Positions 62,809 to 64,000 of a stretch of DNA of 64,000 nucleotides are shown piece by piece. The notes under the pieces were generated by a model, which was not told the DNA's origin, did not search any database, and was given only the letters and a program-made list of their open reading frames with translations. Source of the DNA: Chengkuizengella sediminis (GTDB lineage Bacteria > Bacillota > Bacilli > Paenibacillales > KCTC-33759); assembly GCF_010078385.1 (NCBI RefSeq), contig NZ_SIJC01000001.1, positions 744,001 through 808,000 on the forward strand, written 5' to 3'. The position numbers were made by a program, and so were the translations under genes. Each line of letters opens with the position of its first letter. Positions within the stretch are counted from its first letter, which is position 1.

Positions 62809-63612
62809 CTCACTACCTCCAATTATCTAGAGACTCCTTATCACTTCACCATTTATTGATTTAACTATCCATTTCTTTTATTCTTTACGCCTAACAAAAG
62901 ATAGATAGTTGCCAATGTCCTACTTTAATATAATGATTTGGCATCAGTATCGATAAAGCTAATGATGAAAGTGTAAGCGATTACAATTAATGTTTTTAAA
63001 AACTTTATTATTTCTCATTTCTTATGTTTTATTGCTAGTAGAAATAAATCTGATCATGATACCCCCTCCCTCAAAGGTATTTGTTTTTCTTTATGGGTAC
63101 TTCTCTCCTTTCCCATTGTTTTTTATTCTTCATGTTTTGTTAGATATCACCCCCTCTCAAAAAGATAGATAGTTAACATTTTTTATTTTGAAAAGCTTTT
63201 CAAACTAATGATATTAGTTTAATAGATTAGGATTAATTTATTAATTGCATTAGTTTGTGATCAGTAAGTATCTTTAAGTTAATAGTTTATTATTACTTTT
63301 AAACATACACACCCTTTTATGGGGTATTTTTACAAGATAATCATAAAACCTATCCAAAATAGATAGTTGAATCTATCATTAATTATTATACATCATCCTG
63401 AAATTTCATACAATAGAAAAATAAAATATTTTTTCCAAAATAAGGTCTAAATAACAGAGCCACATCAGAAGCACCTGCTACATAACCAAGTTTACTTAGT
63501 TAATGTTCCCATGTTATTTTATCCCTATTATACTATTTTTTTAAAATAATAACTAAAAAATATTAATAATAAGTGACTAATTCCTTAAATAAGTATTAAA
63601 TTGAGAGGAAAA
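62809..63612. other. 800-base non-coding region upstream of the toxin locus
   Basis: No credible gene is present on either strand. The region holds a threefold direct repeat (listed separately), a palindrome TTTGAAAAGCTTTTCAAA (63187-63204) overlapping AAACTAATGATATTAGTTT (63202-63220), and two minus-strand G-rich ribosome-like sites, one followed by an ATG and about 20 codons. This is unusually elaborate for an intergenic gap and is probably the control region of the toxin genes. Confidence 0.55.
62896..63368. repeat. Three copies of AAAAGATAGATAGTT upstream of the toxin genes
   Basis: AAAAGATAGATAGTT occurs at 62896-62910 and 63160-63174, and CAAAATAGATAGTT at 63355-63368, all in the same orientation and about 195-265 bases apart. 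On the coding strand the copy nearest the toxin start lies just after a TTGGCA sequence. They may be operators of an unidentified regulator. Confidence 0.6.
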
Positions 63613-64000
63613 CTATTCCACGCTGCTTTTGATCTTCCAACCGTCGATATGGAAACCACCCATTTTTTCTAAAACATAATCAGTTAAATTCTTGAAACTT
63701 TCCATCATGAGTTCTATGGAATTCTCCTCAACAGCTTGAATAAACAGTTGACTAAATTGACTATCAGGAAATGGGTTAGTTAAGTATTTTTTATGGTATA
63801 TCGGATTTGTTAAAAATGTATAAAGTTGATAGTAAGGTATTTGTTGATAACCAAGAAAGCTGCTATAGTCATTGAATAAATGACTTAATGCATTGTTGTA
63901 AACTAGTTGAAAATCAGGTCTGTGTTGTTCAAAACAATCTAAGAGGTTGTCATAGGAATCCCAAATAGAGTATTTTTTTACCTCTATAAGAGTTTCATCA
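63613..64000 (-). CDS. Unidentified protein, C-terminal part
   Basis: The frame is open from the window edge to a TAG at 63613-63615, giving at least 128 residues. It contains KKYSIWDSYDNLLDCFEQHR, then NNALSHLFNDYSSFLGYQQI and SIELMMESFKNLTDYVLEKM. It is soluble, helical and aromatic-rich. The length and helices would fit the ligand domain of a TetR-type regulator, but I cannot confirm this and no DNA-binding domain is visible. It is transcribed toward the toxin genes with 800 bases between. Confidence 0.55.
   Translation of the reverse strand, partial: DETLIEVKKYSIWDSYDNLLDCFEQHRPDFQLVYNNALSHLFNDYSSFLGYQQIPYYQLYTFLTNPIYHKKYLTNPFPDSQFSQLFIQAVEENSIELMMESFKNLTDYVLEKMGGFHIDGWKIKSSVE

Noticed and set aside
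63000..63150. Two short minus-strand frames after G-rich ribosome-like sites (about 20 and 11 codons) that might be type I toxin peptides
   Set aside because: They lack the hydrophobic helix expected of such toxins and show no antisense RNA promoter. Too short to support.
62990..63172. 60-residue hydrophobic plus-strand frame in the toxin upstream region
   Set aside because: No ribosome site. The composition follows the T-rich strand, and the frame overlaps one of the repeat elements.
63187..63204. Palindrome considered as a CcpA cre site
   Set aside because: The central CG required in cre consensus is replaced by GC.

Overview
The window is AT-rich DNA from a low-GC Gram-positive (Firmicutes, order Bacillales). 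Shine-Dalgarno sequences are strong (AGGAGG type), TTG and GTG starts are frequent, and the genes include lipoproteins, PrsA, a Bacillus-like fad regulon and a sporulation-type promoter. A Paenibacillaceae-like host is my best guess, but this is inference from gene content. No rRNA, tRNA, CRISPR array or intact mobile element was seen.

1-11.8 kb: housekeeping and accessory genes. These include a partial GNAT, an alkyltransferase-like protein, a HAD gene that lost its catalytic N-terminus, nagA, deoD, and a compact mercury operon (merR-merF-merA) behind a textbook MerR-type operator. Then come two GNATs, an SDR, small DUF proteins, an MFS exporter, an MBL-fold hydrolase and an AraC/GyrI regulator.

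11.9-23.6 kb: one long minus-strand operon for fatty-acid beta-oxidation and its electron path to the membrane. From its promoter (about 23.6 kb) it reads etfB-etfA-lcfA-fadN-fadA-fadE-thioesterase-fadF.

24-35.4 kb: mixed single genes. They are ABM monooxygenase, AAC(6')-like GNAT, csaA-lepB, a membrane-anchored YceI protein, an MDR oxidoreductase, LysE exporter with Lrp regulator, an EamA transporter, a LacI regulator, an S66 peptidase, a nucleotidyltransferase, YciI and a GNAT.

35.5-42.4 kb: a minus-strand clade II nitrous oxide reductase operon: cytochrome c, nosZ, nosB-like, nosD, nosY, nosF, and a lipoprotein joining a YtkA/FixH-like domain to a SurA-like helical region. A site resembling an Fnr box sits at the class II position upstream. 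Several of the genes are coupled by ATGA overlaps.

42.7-47.4 kb: GDPD, DJ-1/PfpI, GNAT, NUDIX (with a cupin remnant in front), UPF0158 and an alpha/beta hydrolase.

47.8-53.8 kb: a scarred region. A truncated membrane-protein gene, a frameshifted cysNC fragment and an IS200/IS605 tnpB 3' end precede a three-gene cluster (glycosyltransferase, DegT aminotransferase, ATP-grasp/SDR fusion). An IS6-family transposase remnant and a DIP1984-family pseudogene follow it. The cluster looks acquired.

54-55.7 kb: a cysteine-rich protein of three near-identical units, each with two related halves, behind a sigma-K-like promoter. It is a probable spore coat or exosporium protein.

55.9-62.8 kb: the most interesting region, a probable tripartite alpha-helical pore-forming toxin locus of the HBL/NHE type. 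Two components carry a long hydrophobic segment. The third lacks one and instead carries five beta/gamma-crystallin domains in front and two fibronectin-III-like domains behind. A PrsA-type foldase and a small lipoprotein are encoded between them. About 800 bp of upstream DNA carries a threefold direct repeat and two palindromes, and a partial gene of unknown function lies beyond.
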